Shown here one piece after another: positions 1-8,805 of a stretch of DNA of 64,000 bases; the stretch's first letter is position 1, and each line of letters opens with the position of its first letter. This DNA is from Streptomyces sp. MMG1121. GTDB taxonomy: Bacteria; Actinomycetota; Actinomycetes; Streptomycetales; Streptomycetaceae. The stretch spans positions 1-64,000 of the forward strand of contig NZ_LGDV01000107.1 in NCBI RefSeq assembly GCF_001280015.1, in the 5' to 3' direction. Made by a program: the position numbers and the translations under genes. The notes under the pieces were generated by a model. It did no database searches. It saw only the letters and a program-made list of their open reading frames with translations, and was not told the origin of the DNA.

Positions 1-98
1 CCGGCACACCGACCCCCGGCACACCGGCCCGGCGCACCCCGCCCCCCGGCACGCCGGCCCACGGCACCCTGGCCTCCGGCGCCCCGCCCTCCGACGCC
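1..98. repeat. GC-rich imperfect repeat at window edge
   Basis: The first ~90 bases repeat variants of CCGGCACACCG and CCGGCGCCCCG. The reading frame of the next gene stays open through this stretch to the window edge and would encode a Pro/Gly/Thr/Ala-rich segment. It may be a low-complexity N-terminus of that protein or a repetitive upstream region. Confidence 0.4.
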
Positions 99-1127
99 GT
101 GTTCCCGGGCGCTCCGGCCCCGGCCATGCCGGTCCGGGGCATTCCAGCCCCCGGCGAGCCGCTCGCCCCCCTCGCCCCCCTCGACCGTCTGATCCGGCGC
201 CTTCGCCCCGGTCGTGCCGGTGCCAGTGGCACCGCTCACGAACTCGCCGTGCGCCACCGGTTGCTGCTGGCTCTGTCGGCGCTGCTGACGCTGGCCCTGT
301 TCCTGTCGTACGAAGGGGTGCACGGTGATGCCGACCCGCTGCGTACCTCCAGTGCCCCGGCCGTGCTGTCCATCGACACCGCGTTGTACGCGCTCGGGCA
401 GGCCCAGCAGGATGCCGGTGCGGCGGCGCCGACCAGTGACTTCCAGAAGCAGATCTCGGTTGCCGCGCAGAGCCTCGCGGCAGCCGCCGGGGACGATGTC
501 GGGGGCACGGCGGGGCGGCAGGCCCTGCAGACCGTCGCCGGGCTGATCACCGTGTACGCCGTCAAGGTCCAGCAGGCCCAACTCCAGCCCGCGGACAGCG
601 TGTTGCGCGAGGCCTACCTCAGTTACGCCACCAGCGTGCTGACGGACCAGGGTTCCGGGATCCAGGCCCGGCTGACGGCCCTGCGGACACAGCAGCGTGC
701 CGCGGTGCACCGCCAGACCTCGTTCGGGCCGTGGCTGTGGCTCGGCTGGAGCATGACCCTGCTGCTGGCCGTCGCCCTCGCCACGGCCCTGCTGGAGACC
801 CAGCTCTTCCTGCGCCGCCGCTTCCGGCGCCGCTACAACCGCGGACTCCTCGCGGCGGGCACCCTGCTGGTCGCCTGGGTCGGCACCGCGCTGCTGTTCA
901 CCGCATGGACGCACCGGGGCATGGCGCGCACCCGCGCCCTGCTCGACCGCCCGCTGACCGGGCAGCTCATCACCGACGCGGGGCGGCACACCACCTCGTA
1001 CCTCGCCCACACCGGCTTCCGCGCGTCGGCCGCGGTGGGCATCCTGATCGGAGGCATCCTGCTCATGACCCTCGCCGAGACAGGACTGCGGCGGCACATC
1101 GACGACTACCGGTTCAGGCCGCGGTGA
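99..1127 (+). CDS. Four-TM membrane protein, function unknown
   Basis: 342 aa from the GTG used here. The frame remains open to the window edge, so the true start may lie upstream, or at ATG 126. After a Pro-rich N-terminus there is a hydrophobic segment at ~50-68. A long Ala/Gln-rich, probably helical extracytoplasmic region follows (~75-205), then three further TM segments (~210-232, 250-270, 308-328) and a basic tail. The stop overlaps the GTG of the next gene in a GTGA, so the two are translationally coupled, and the partner is a solute-binding-type protein. No family is recognised. A membrane scaffold or sensor working with the binding protein is only an inference. Confidence 0.6.
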   Translation: MFPGAPAPAMPVRGIPAPGEPLAPLAPLDRLIRRLRPGRAGASGTAHELAVRHRLLLALSALLTLALFLSYEGVHGDADPLRTSSAPAVLSIDTALYALGQAQQDAGAAAPTSDFQKQISVAAQSLAAAAGDDVGGTAGRQALQTVAGLITVYAVKVQQAQLQPADSVLREAYLSYATSVLTDQGSGIQARLTALRTQQRAAVHRQTSFGPWLWLGWSMTLLLAVALATALLETQLFLRRRFRRRYNRGLLAAGTLLVAWVGTALLFTAWTHRGMARTRALLDRPLTGQLITDAGRHTTSYLAHTGFRASAAVGILIGGILLMTLAETGLRRHIDDYRFRPR

Positions 1128-2434
1128 GCGCCCCGCACAGCGGCCCCGCACCGGCCGCCGCCCCGCGCCGCATCCGTACCCGCACCGTCACCGTGGTGGC
1201 GAGCTGCCTGATCCTGCTGGCGGCGGCCCTCGTCGCCGGCGTACGCGCCCTCGGGCAGGAACCGACCGTCACCCTGCTGGCCAACTGGACCGGCACGGAC
1301 GAACGCAACTTCCGCGAGACGGTGCTCGATCCGTTCGAGCGCGCGCACCACATCCACGTCGACTACCAGGGCAGCTCCGCCGAGAGCCAGGTGCTCGGCG
1401 CCGACGTCGAGGCCGGCACACCGCCCGACGTGGTGGTGCTGACCGGGCCCGGCGAACTCGCGTCCTACGCCCGGCAGGGGCAGCTGAAACAGCTCGACGG
1501 CCTCCTGCCCCGGGACGGCTTCGGCGCGTCCTGGACCACCCCGCTGGACGGGCACGTGTACTGGTTCCCGCTCAAGGCCGACCTGAAGAGCATCGTCTGG
1601 TATCCGGCCGGCACCGGCGAGCGACAGCGCACCGAGGCCGCGCGCGAGCCCGGCCAGTGGTGCGTCGGCATGGGCTCCGGTGCGACCAGCGGCTGGCCCG
1701 GTACCGACTGGATCGAGGACATCCTGCTCCAGCGGTCCGGCCCGGACGCGTACCAGCGCTGGGTGCGCGGCGAACTGCCCTGGCAGTCCCAGGAGGTCAA
1801 GGGGGCCTGGACGACCTGGGGCCGCATGGTGGGCGCGGGAGGCGACCCCGAGCTGGTACGGCGGGCACTGAAGACCCCGTACCAGCAGGCGTCCGAGCCG
1901 CTCACCCGCACCCCGCGGGGCTGCACGCTGGAGCACCAGGCGTCGTTCATCCGCAACGAGGACCCGTGGAAGCGGGCGGACGGGCGCTACGAGCCCTCGG
2001 CCCGGCTGATCCCCGGGGCGAGGACCGTCGACGCCTGGGAGGTCTCCGGTGACCTGGTCGCCCTGCTGCACGACACCTCCGCGGCCAAGACCCTGATCGG
2101 ATACCTCGCCTCGGCCGACGCCCAACGGGCCTGGAGCGCCCGGGAGTCCGGCTTCTCCGTCAGCCCCGAGGCCCAGCCCTCCCCCTCCGCGCGGGGCGCC
2201 GACTGGCACCGGACCCTCGCCGCGACCCTCCTGGACGACCGAGCGGTGCACTGCTTCGACGCCTCCGACGCGATGCCGCCCTCGGTGCGCGACGCCTTCG
2301 CCGAGGCGACCATCGAGTACCTCGCCCACCCCGACCACCTGGGCGCCCTGCTGAAGAACCTCGACTCCCTGCGTCTGGCCCACGGCCTGACCTGGCTCCA
2401 GTCGGTGTGCGACCGCATTCCCGCGCCGGGGTGA
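1124..2434 (+). CDS. Extracellular solute-binding protein (family 1-like)
   Basis: 436 aa. The GTG at 1124 was chosen because it overlaps the preceding stop and is followed at once by an export signal: a basic stretch (RRIRTRT), then a hydrophobic segment at ~20-40. The mature part looks like a sugar-type periplasmic-binding fold: an N-terminal LLANWTGTDE segment, then FERAHHIHVDYQG, then TPPDVVVLTGPGELASYA. There is no lipobox Cys, so it is probably held by the uncleaved TM segment. No ABC permease or ATPase genes lie beside it, which is unusual for a transport role and suggests ligand sensing with the coupled upstream membrane protein. Confidence 0.75.
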   Translation: MSAPHSGPAPAAAPRRIRTRTVTVVASCLILLAAALVAGVRALGQEPTVTLLANWTGTDERNFRETVLDPFERAHHIHVDYQGSSAESQVLGADVEAGTPPDVVVLTGPGELASYARQGQLKQLDGLLPRDGFGASWTTPLDGHVYWFPLKADLKSIVWYPAGTGERQRTEAAREPGQWCVGMGSGATSGWPGTDWIEDILLQRSGPDAYQRWVRGELPWQSQEVKGAWTTWGRMVGAGGDPELVRRALKTPYQQASEPLTRTPRGCTLEHQASFIRNEDPWKRADGRYEPSARLIPGARTVDAWEVSGDLVALLHDTSAAKTLIGYLASADAQRAWSARESGFSVSPEAQPSPSARGADWHRTLAATLLDDRAVHCFDASDAMPPSVRDAFAEATIEYLAHPDHLGALLKNLDSLRLAHGLTWLQSVCDRIPAPG

Positions 2435-2487
2435 GGGCCCGGACGGCCCAGGGAGTGCTCCTTGTCCCGCACGTCCCTGGACGCCGC

Positions 2488-3630
2488 TCAGAGCCAGTCG
2501 CGTCGCTTGAAGATGAGGTACAGACCGGCGCACACGATCCCCATCAGCCCGATCGCGAACGGGTATCCGAACCCCCAGTGCAGTTCCGGCATGTGGCTGA
2601 AGTTCATTCCGTAGATGGTCCCGACCAGCGTCGGAGCAAACAGGATCGCCGCCCACGACGAGATCTTCTTGACCTCCTCGTTCTGCTCGAACCCCGCCTC
2701 CGCCAGGGCCCGCATCTCCGCGTTCTGCTGCTGGGTGACCAGCGTCGCGTTGACCGTGAGGATCTCTGTGAGGGCCTGGCGGAAGCCGTCGACGCGCTCG
2801 CTGATGTGGGTGACGTGGTCGGCGACGTCGCGGAGGTAGCGCTGGAGTTCCTCGTCGGTCTCGTACTTGGCGAAGCCGGCCATCAGGCCGTGCAGCATGC
2901 TGACGAGCGGGCGGGTGGCGCGCTGGAACTCGACCGTCTCGCGGGAGAGTTCGTAGATACGGCGGGAGACCTCGGGGTCGCCGCGGAAGACCTCGGTCTC
3001 GATCTCGTCGATGTCGTTCTGCACCCCGGAGACCACCGGGGCGTAGCCGTCCACGACCGCGTCGAGGATCGCGTACAGCACCGCCTCCGGGCCGAGTGCC
3101 AGCAGCTCGGGGGAGTCCTCCATCCGGTGGCGGACCGCCGACAGGTCGGGGGCCGCGCCGTGCCGGACCGTGATGAGGAAGTCCGGGCCGACGAACACGT
3201 GCAGCTCGCCGAAGTCGACCTCCTCGGGGGCGTCCAGATAGCGGGCGGCGCGCAGTACGACGAAAAGCGTCTCGCCGTACCGCTCCAGCTTGGGCCGCTG
3301 GTGCGCCTCCATCGCGTCCTCGACCGCGAGGGGGTGGAGGTCGAACTCGGCAGCCAGGGAGAGGAGTTCGTCGGCGGTGGGGCGGGCCAGGCCGATCCAC
3401 GCCATGCCCGCGGGCTGCTCGCGCAGCTCCCGGAAGGTCTCGGCCAGGGTGGCGGGGGAGGAGACCCGGACGCCGTCGCGGTACAGCACCGCCTCCACGA
3501 TGCTCGCCGGACCGGCCGGATCCGCGGGCGGGGTGCCGGCTGGTCCGGCGGCGGGCGGCGGTGCCGGGGGGACGGCGCGGCGCCACACGGACTTGCGGCC
3601 GCCGTTCCTGCCGTTGAAGCGCTCGGACAT
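2488..3630 (-). CDS. corA: CorA-family magnesium/cobalt channel
   Basis: 380 aa. The ATG at 3630 begins MSERFNGRNGGRK; an in-frame extension upstream lacks typical coding composition. A soluble, mostly helical cytoplasmic domain is followed by two C-terminal TM helices. The CorA signature YGMN, the selectivity filter, sits between them, followed by the periplasmic loop FSHMPELHWGFGYP, and the protein ends in a basic tail (KRRDW). CorA proteins form pentameric channels for Mg2+, or Co2+/Ni2+ in some branches. The gene stands alone between a convergent solute-binding gene and a trypsin gene. The family is clear; the ion preference is not visible. Confidence 0.92.
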   Translation of the reverse strand: MSERFNGRNGGRKSVWRRAVPPAPPPAAGPAGTPPADPAGPASIVEAVLYRDGVRVSSPATLAETFRELREQPAGMAWIGLARPTADELLSLAAEFDLHPLAVEDAMEAHQRPKLERYGETLFVVLRAARYLDAPEEVDFGELHVFVGPDFLITVRHGAAPDLSAVRHRMEDSPELLALGPEAVLYAILDAVVDGYAPVVSGVQNDIDEIETEVFRGDPEVSRRIYELSRETVEFQRATRPLVSMLHGLMAGFAKYETDEELQRYLRDVADHVTHISERVDGFRQALTEILTVNATLVTQQQNAEMRALAEAGFEQNEEVKKISSWAAILFAPTLVGTIYGMNFSHMPELHWGFGYPFAIGLMGIVCAGLYLIFKRRDWL

Positions 3631-3818
3631 CGGCTGCCTCTCGGTCTGGCCTGCGTACGGCGGGATCACCCAGCGAGATGCGAGCAGGATATCCGGGAGG
3701 TGCCCGGCCTCGCGGCCGTGACCGGGCAGGCTGAGGGACGACTTCGAGCCCTTCGGGAACCTCCGTCGTACGGCGCTGAGCCACCCCCCGGACGGTTCAG
3801 CGCCGTACAGCATGGAGA

Positions 3819-3861
3819 GGGCGGCGTTGCGGGCCGCTCGTGGTGGCCCGCAACGCCGCCC
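3819..3861. terminator. 17-bp perfect hairpin terminator
   Basis: A perfect inverted repeat with arms 3819-3835 and 3845-3861 and a 9-nt loop lies 14 nt past the trypsin stop. There is no U-tract, as is usual in Streptomyces. It separates the trypsin and corA transcription units. Confidence 0.8.
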
Positions 3862-3874
3862 TGGTATCTACCTG

Positions 3875-4666
3875 TTACGAGTTGACCTGTGTGGTCACCA
3901 GGTCCGAGAAGGTGGTCAGCCGGGTGTAGACACCCGGGTAACCCGCCTCCGCGCACCCCTCGCCCCAGGAAGTGATCCCTGCCAGGACGCCCCCGATGAG
4001 CAGGGGACCGCCGCTGTCGCCCTGGCAGGTGTCAACGCCGCCGGATGTGTATCCGGCGCAGACCATGTCGGACTGGACGAAGTCCGAACCGTAGGAGCTC
4101 TTGCAGCTGGAGTCGGCCACGACCGGGACGGTCGCGGTCCGCAGCTGGTTGGAGGAGCCGCCGTTCTCCGAGGTGGTGCCCCAGCCGAGGATGCGGGCCG
4201 TGCTGCCGGCCGCGTACACGCCCGTCTGGGAGGAGGAGACGTACGATGCCGGGGTGTACGGCATCGAGGTCGCGAGGGTCAGCACGGACACGTCGTTCCC
4301 GTTGGTGGCATCCGTGTAGTTCGGGTTGACCCAGATCTTGCTGACCTTGCTGACCGTGCCGTCGGTGCCGTTCAGATACGTGCGGCCCCCGACCACGCGG
4401 ACACTGCCGGTCGACTCGCCGGCCATGCAGTGCGCGGCGGTCACGACCTTGTTGGCGGCCACCAGGGTGCCGCCGCAGAACTGGTTGCCGGACGCGTCCG
4501 TGATCTGCATGACGAACGGGTACGCCGTCGTCGTGGTGGTCGTTCCGCCGACGATGGGCTGCGGGGCGGCGCTCGCCGTGGGGGAGGCGATGAGCCCGGT
4601 CGCCGCGGCGGCGGCACCGGCCACCAGGATCGCGGCGGTCTTTCTGGCACGTGTGAGCCCGAACAT
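3875..4666 (-). CDS. Secreted trypsin-like serine protease (S1A)
   Basis: 263 aa. The ATG at 4666 has a GGAG Shine-Dalgarno. The signal peptide runs to ~ASAAP, followed by a very short propeptide, and the mature N-terminus is IVGG at residue 38. The catalytic triad is His79 (TAAHC), Asp125 (NDVSVL) and Ser218 (GDSGGP). Asp212, six residues before the Ser, is the S1-pocket Asp that gives Lys/Arg specificity. Paired Cys residues match the trypsin pattern, and the length matches Streptomyces trypsins. It is preceded by a regulator gene on the same strand and by palindromes just upstream of a likely promoter, so activator-dependent expression is plausible. Confidence 0.95.
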   Translation of the reverse strand: MFGLTRARKTAAILVAGAAAAATGLIASPTASAAPQPIVGGTTTTTTAYPFVMQITDASGNQFCGGTLVAANKVVTAAHCMAGESTGSVRVVGGRTYLNGTDGTVSKVSKIWVNPNYTDATNGNDVSVLTLATSMPYTPASYVSSSQTGVYAAGSTARILGWGTTSENGGSSNQLRTATVPVVADSSCKSSYGSDFVQSDMVCAGYTSGGVDTCQGDSGGPLLIGGVLAGITSWGEGCAEAGYPGVYTRLTTFSDLVTTQVNS

Positions 4667-4769
4667 GAGTCTCCTCAGTGGGGTTGCACCGGTGGGGGGT
4701 CGCACGGGTGGTGTGGCACGGGGGTCGCGGGACCGACCCCCGTGTGCCCGGGCGAGCGGCACAGCCCTT

Positions 4770-4839
4770 ACGCTAGGACCCGGAACGGTCGGCTCCCAAT
4801 GAGGGAACCCCCTAGGGGGTTGGGTGAGGGAAAACCCTC
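4770..4839 (-). promoter_or_regulatory. Trypsin promoter with two upstream palindromes
   Basis: On the minus strand a -35 TTGGGA (4794-4799) and a -10 TAGCGT (4770-4775) are separated by 18 bp. Immediately upstream lie a perfect 16-bp palindrome, AACCCCCTAGGGGGTT (4806-4821), and a second inverted repeat, GAGGGAAAACCCTC (4826-4839), with centres 19 bp apart. The position suits an activator next to RNA polymerase. Confidence 0.6.
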
Positions 4840-4867
4840 GGTCCGCCTCAGTTAACCCGCCACGTCC

Positions 4868-7690
4868 TCACTTCGCGCGGTGAGCCGCCGCCAATCGGAC
4901 GATGTCGACCCGCGATCGGATCCCCAGCTTGCGGTAGACCCGGGTCAGGGTCGCCTCCACCGTCTTCACGCTGATGAACAGCCGGGCGGCGATCTCCCGG
5001 TTGGTGGCCCCCTCCATGACCAGCGCGGCGACCTGACGTTCCATCGCGGCCAGCACACCGAGCGCGTCCAGGGCGTCCGCCGCGGCCGGCGCCGCTTCCG
5101 GCTCGGGGGCGGTGAGGGCCTCGTCCACCTGGCGCAGCCAGGGCAGCGCCCGGCAGCGGCGGAACATCCGGGTGGCCTCGTCGTACGACGACGTCGAGCC
5201 GGGCCGCCGCGGCCGCAGCCGGGCCAGCGCGAACGCGGCCCGCGCCTCCTCCAGACCGTAGCCGAGCTTGCCGAGCCGGTCCTGAGCGGATGTCAGCTGG
5301 GCCACCGCGGCCTCCAGCTCGCCCTGTGCGGCCCGCACCAGTGCCTCGGAGCGGTCCAGGACGGCCAGTACGCTCTCCCGGCCGAGCCGGAGCGCGTGCT
5401 CGCGGCTGACGTCGATGACGGCCTGTGCCTGAGCGGGTTCACCGGTACGGACCAGCGCCTCGGCGAGATCGCCCTGCCAGCGGCCGCGCGCCGGGTCGGT
5501 GATGCCGAGCCCCAGCTCCAGCCGGCGCACCCGGCGCAGCGAGCGCACGGTGCCCGCCGGGTCCCCGGCCACCAACTGGGCGTGTCCGAGCGCGCCCAGG
5601 GCCCGGGAGAGGTACATCTGGTCGCCGTCCTCCTCGGCGTGCTGCACCGCCTCCCGGGCGAGCGCCAGCGCCCGGTCCACATCGCCGCCGGAGGCCTCCG
5701 CGAGCGAGGTGAGCATCGCCGAGGCGGTCTCGCCGATCCCCGAGTCCCGGGCCAGGCGCAGGCTCTCGCGGGCCAGCTCCAGGGCGCGACCGCAGTGCCC
5801 GGCGCGCAGCTCGGTCTCGGCCAGGCCGCGCAGGAAGTGGACCTCGCTCTCCACCGAGCCGCGCCGGCGCACCTCGCGCAGCAGCGCGGTGACCGTCGCC
5901 CGGGCCTCGGCCAGCTGGTCGCCCATGACCAGCCAGCGGAACCGGGCGCTGCCCGCCCCGTTGTGGTGCCAGGCCACCCGGGGGTCCTGCGGCTCCTTCA
6001 GCGCGCGCTCGATGGTCCGGGGCGCCTCCGGATGGCCCATCAGGGTCTCGGTCTGGGCCTGGAAGGCGAGGGAGAGCAGTTCGGTGCGCCGTTCCCGGCC
6101 GCGTGCGGCCAGCTCGGCGGCGTGCGCGGCGGCCTCCCGGGCCTCGGTGAAGTCGCCCGCCACGATCAGTGCCCGCCAGGCCAGCTGGTAGTGCACGAGG
6201 GCCAGCAGCCGGGGATCGTCCCCGGCGTCGGCGAGGGCCTGCGGGAAGACGGCGTCGACCTCGGCCATGGTGTGCCCGGCGCTGTCGATGACGATCATCC
6301 AGGCACGCACCCGGTCGGCGGGCACGGCCGCCCGGGACAGCACCTCGCGGGCGATGTCCCGGGACAGGTCGAGTTCGCCCGCCGTGATCGCGTCCTCGGC
6401 GGCCTGGAGCCGGCGCTCCTCCTGGCTCGGTACGCCGTCGGCGGGAGTGTGCCGTGCGGCGAGCAGCCCCAGCTGGGCCGCGACCGAGGGGGCGCCCCGG
6501 TCCCGGGCGAGGGCGGCGGCCTCGCCGAGCCGGGCGGCCACCCCCGGGTCGGTGCCGGTGGTGGCCAGCGCCAGATGCCGGGCCCGCTCGATCGGGTCGG
6601 AGGCGGCCGTGGACAGGGCCGCGTGCGCGGCGCGCCGCTCGGGCGCGGGCGCCTCCGCGTACAGCGCGGCGGAGATCAGCGGGTGCGCGAACCGTACGGC
6701 GGGGGCGTCGGGCTCGGTGGCCAGCAGCCCGAGTTCGGCGGCCTGGGCGCACTCCGCCTCGGCGTTCTCGCGGCCGGCCGCGTGCAGCAGCGCCGGAGTG
6801 GGGCGGGCGCCGGCGCTGGCCACCAGCAGCGTGCGGCGGGCCTCGACGGAGAGCATGTCCAGGCGGCTGAGCACCAGGGCGCGCAGCGAGGTCGGCACCG
6901 GCAGCGGCTCGCCGGGCCGGGGCCGGGTGGGGCTCTCGGCGAGCGCGCGGCCGAGTTCCAGGGCGAACAGCGGGTTGCCGCCGCTGGTGCGGTGGATCTC
7001 GCGGACCGTGGAGCGGGGCAGCGATCCGTGGCCGCGGTGGTCGAGCAGCTGGGCGACCTGGGTGCGCGAGAGCGCGCCGAGCCGGACCGCGAGGGTGCCC
7101 GGCGGGCAGGCGCGCAGATGCCGGTCGTACTCCTGGCTGTCCTGGCCCTCGGTGCGCACCGCGCACAGCAGTTGCACCGGGGTGCCCTCCAGGCGCCGGG
7201 CGGCGAAACCGAGCAGCTCGGCGCTGGCCGGGTCGAGCCACTGCAGGTCGTCGGCGACGACGAGGACGCCGCCGAGCGCGGCCAGGGCGCGCAGCGCGGA
7301 GAGCACGGCGAGGCGCAGGGCGAGGCCGTCGCGCTGCAGGCTGGACTCGCCGCGGCCGGTGAGCGCCGACTCCAGCGCCGTGCGCTGGGCGGCGGGCAGT
7401 CGCGGGGCGACGTCGTCGAGGACCAGACCGAGGAGATCGGCGAGGGCCAGGAACGGAAGGTGGGATTCGGACTCGGTCGCCGAACAGCGCAGGACGGTGC
7501 GCGCGGTGGTGCCGTATTCCTCGGCCAATGCCCGCAGGACGGTGGATTTCCCAATTCCGGCGGGACCGTGCAGCAGCACACTGCCGCCCGAGGCGAGCTG
7601 GTCACGGGCGCCGGCGAACAGCTCCTCGCGGCCGATGACCAGGTCGGGACGGCACTTGGCAGGCTCCTGGAAGTCCCGTCGCACGGTCAC
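4868..7690 (-). CDS. LAL-type LuxR-family ATPase regulator
   Basis: About 940 aa from GTG 7690. A second GTG at 7684 has better spacing from the GAGGGGAG Shine-Dalgarno, and a TTG at 7720 is also in frame. The N-terminal AAA/STAND ATPase has a Walker A (HGPAGIGKST) near residue 43 and a Walker B-like VVADDLQWLD near 145. A long helical, TPR-like middle follows. The C-terminal LuxR helix-turn-helix contains GATNREIAARLFISVKTVEATLTRVY split over its recognition helices. Size and order are those of LAL regulators such as MalT, which act as ATP-dependent activators. The adjacent trypsin promoter shares an 11-mer with this gene's own upstream region, so it is a candidate target. Confidence 0.9.
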   Translation of the reverse strand: MTVRRDFQEPAKCRPDLVIGREELFAGARDQLASGGSVLLHGPAGIGKSTVLRALAEEYGTTARTVLRCSATESESHLPFLALADLLGLVLDDVAPRLPAAQRTALESALTGRGESSLQRDGLALRLAVLSALRALAALGGVLVVADDLQWLDPASAELLGFAARRLEGTPVQLLCAVRTEGQDSQEYDRHLRACPPGTLAVRLGALSRTQVAQLLDHRGHGSLPRSTVREIHRTSGGNPLFALELGRALAESPTRPRPGEPLPVPTSLRALVLSRLDMLSVEARRTLLVASAGARPTPALLHAAGRENAEAECAQAAELGLLATEPDAPAVRFAHPLISAALYAEAPAPERRAAHAALSTAASDPIERARHLALATTGTDPGVAARLGEAAALARDRGAPSVAAQLGLLAARHTPADGVPSQEERRLQAAEDAITAGELDLSRDIAREVLSRAAVPADRVRAWMIVIDSAGHTMAEVDAVFPQALADAGDDPRLLALVHYQLAWRALIVAGDFTEAREAAAHAAELAARGRERRTELLSLAFQAQTETLMGHPEAPRTIERALKEPQDPRVAWHHNGAGSARFRWLVMGDQLAEARATVTALLREVRRRGSVESEVHFLRGLAETELRAGHCGRALELARESLRLARDSGIGETASAMLTSLAEASGGDVDRALALAREAVQHAEEDGDQMYLSRALGALGHAQLVAGDPAGTVRSLRRVRRLELGLGITDPARGRWQGDLAEALVRTGEPAQAQAVIDVSREHALRLGRESVLAVLDRSEALVRAAQGELEAAVAQLTSAQDRLGKLGYGLEEARAAFALARLRPRRPGSTSSYDEATRMFRRCRALPWLRQVDEALTAPEPEAAPAAADALDALGVLAAMERQVAALVMEGATNREIAARLFISVKTVEATLTRVYRKLGIRSRVDIVRLAAAHRAK

Positions 7691-7759
7691 CGCTCCCCTC
7701 GTGTGTCGTGTTCGGGCCAAATTCTAGGCAACGATCCTTGAAATTCAGACGGAAGCCGT

Positions 7760-7770
7760 GGTGAGGGAAA
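7760..7770 (-). promoter_or_regulatory. 11-mer shared with the trypsin promoter
   Basis: TTTCCCTCACC (minus strand) occurs here, 70-80 bp upstream of the LAL gene, and again at 4823-4833 beside the trypsin palindromes. It may be part of an operator used for autoregulation. It is short, and the evidence is only its recurrence. Confidence 0.35.
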
Positions 7771-7858
7771 TAACAGGATGGCAAGTATGGGGAAAATCAA
7801 GGTCCACCCGCTTTAATAGGCAGGTTTCTTTACTGCTGTCGTGGACGCCCTGACGGGG

Positions 7859-8689
7859 CTACGGCAGCAGTCCCGCCCTGCGGGCCGCGGTCACCGCCTC
7901 CCCTCGGGTGTGGGCGCCCAGCTTCCGCATCGCCGAACGCAGATAGCCCTTGACCGTCTCCGCGCGCAGGCCCAGCCGCTCGGCCACCGCCGCGTTGGTG
8001 GCCCCCGCCGCCACCCAGGACAGCACGTCGAGTTCGCGTGGCGCCAGACGCGTACCCCCGGCCGGGCGCGACGCCGTCAACAGCCCGCACGCGGCCAGCA
8101 GTTCCGCCCGCAGGGCGGGATCCGCGATCCGGGGCGCGAGCGCCCTCAGTGCCGCGTGCGCCTCGCGCACCTGCTCCCAGGCGGCGCTCCGCCCGGCCGC
8201 GGCCGGCTCCGGCCGGGCCGCCACCAGCAGCTCCCGCGCCTCGTCCCGCACCACCAGCACCTGTTCCACGTCCCGCGCGGCGGCCATGGCCGCGCCCAGC
8301 GTGCGGTCGCCTAGCGGCTGGGCCGAGCGCAGCGCGCCGTACAGCACCCCGCGCACCCGGCGCCGCACCACCACTGGCACCGCGAGCACCGAGTAGATGC
8401 CCTCGGCGGCCACCTGGACGTCGTACTCGTGGCTGATCTGACGGGAGTTGGAGTAGTCCGTCACCGCGCAGGGCCGGGCCAGCGCCACCGCCTTGCCGCC
8501 GAGCCCGTTGCCGGAGGTCACCGCGAGCGCGCGCAGCGAGGTCGTGTGGGTGCCGCTCAGCTCGCTGATGCGGATCTGCGGCCGGCCCGCTTCCAGCAGC
8601 CCGCCGAAGGCGACCGGCAGTCCCGTCGCCCTTCGCAGCCGGGCCAGCGCGCCGCCGATCTCCACTGTCCCCGCCGCGTCTGCCGTCAT
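7859..8689 (-). CDS. GAF-domain LuxR-family regulator
   Basis: 276 aa. The ATG at 8689 has a close GGAGCGG Shine-Dalgarno. Residues ~10-155 look like a GAF-type sensor domain (GNGLGGKAVALARPCAVTDY and VLAVPVVVRRRVRGVLYGA are typical segments). The C-terminal ~65 residues are a LuxR helix-turn-helix (LAPRELDVLSWVAAGATNAA...AERLGLRAETVKGYLRSAM). It is divergent from a two-gene acyl-CoA ligase operon, with a palindrome between them. Regulators of this build next to acyl-CoA synthetases usually control them in response to an aromatic or acyl ligand. The ligand is not visible. Confidence 0.85.
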   Translation of the reverse strand: MTADAAGTVEIGGALARLRRATGLPVAFGGLLEAGRPQIRISELSGTHTTSLRALAVTSGNGLGGKAVALARPCAVTDYSNSRQISHEYDVQVAAEGIYSVLAVPVVVRRRVRGVLYGALRSAQPLGDRTLGAAMAAARDVEQVLVVRDEARELLVAARPEPAAAGRSAAWEQVREAHAALRALAPRIADPALRAELLAACGLLTASRPAGGTRLAPRELDVLSWVAAGATNAAVAERLGLRAETVKGYLRSAMRKLGAHTRGEAVTAARRAGLLP

Positions 8690-8713
8690 CCGTCCGCTCC
8701 TTCGGTCGTCCAC

Positions 8714-8729
8714 ACCCCCGTTCGGGGGT
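8714..8729. promoter_or_regulatory. Palindromic operator in divergent promoter region
   Basis: ACCCCCG-TT-CGGGGGT is a perfect 7+2+7 inverted repeat in the 116-bp gap between the GAF-LuxR gene and the acyl-CoA ligase operon. NarL/LuxR-type helix-turn-helix proteins bind such symmetric sites, so the GAF-LuxR protein is the obvious candidate. Confidence 0.5.
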
Positions 8730-8805
8730 AGTGAGACCTGCATCACGGATTAGACGATGCCAGAGAGCCGCCCGGCAATGGTCGGGAACAACAGGAGGAC
8801 AACCG

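Noticed and set aside
2448..2480. Terminator between the solute-binding protein and corA genes
   Set aside because: Only a 7-bp stem with a 19-nt loop is present, too weak to annotate.
1106..3784. Very long antisense frames (for example 1106-3784, 22190-25573, 25586-28948, 30832-34131)
   Set aside because: These are stop-free by high GC only; their translations are Arg/Gly/Ala/Pro-rich without domains and oppose well-supported genes.
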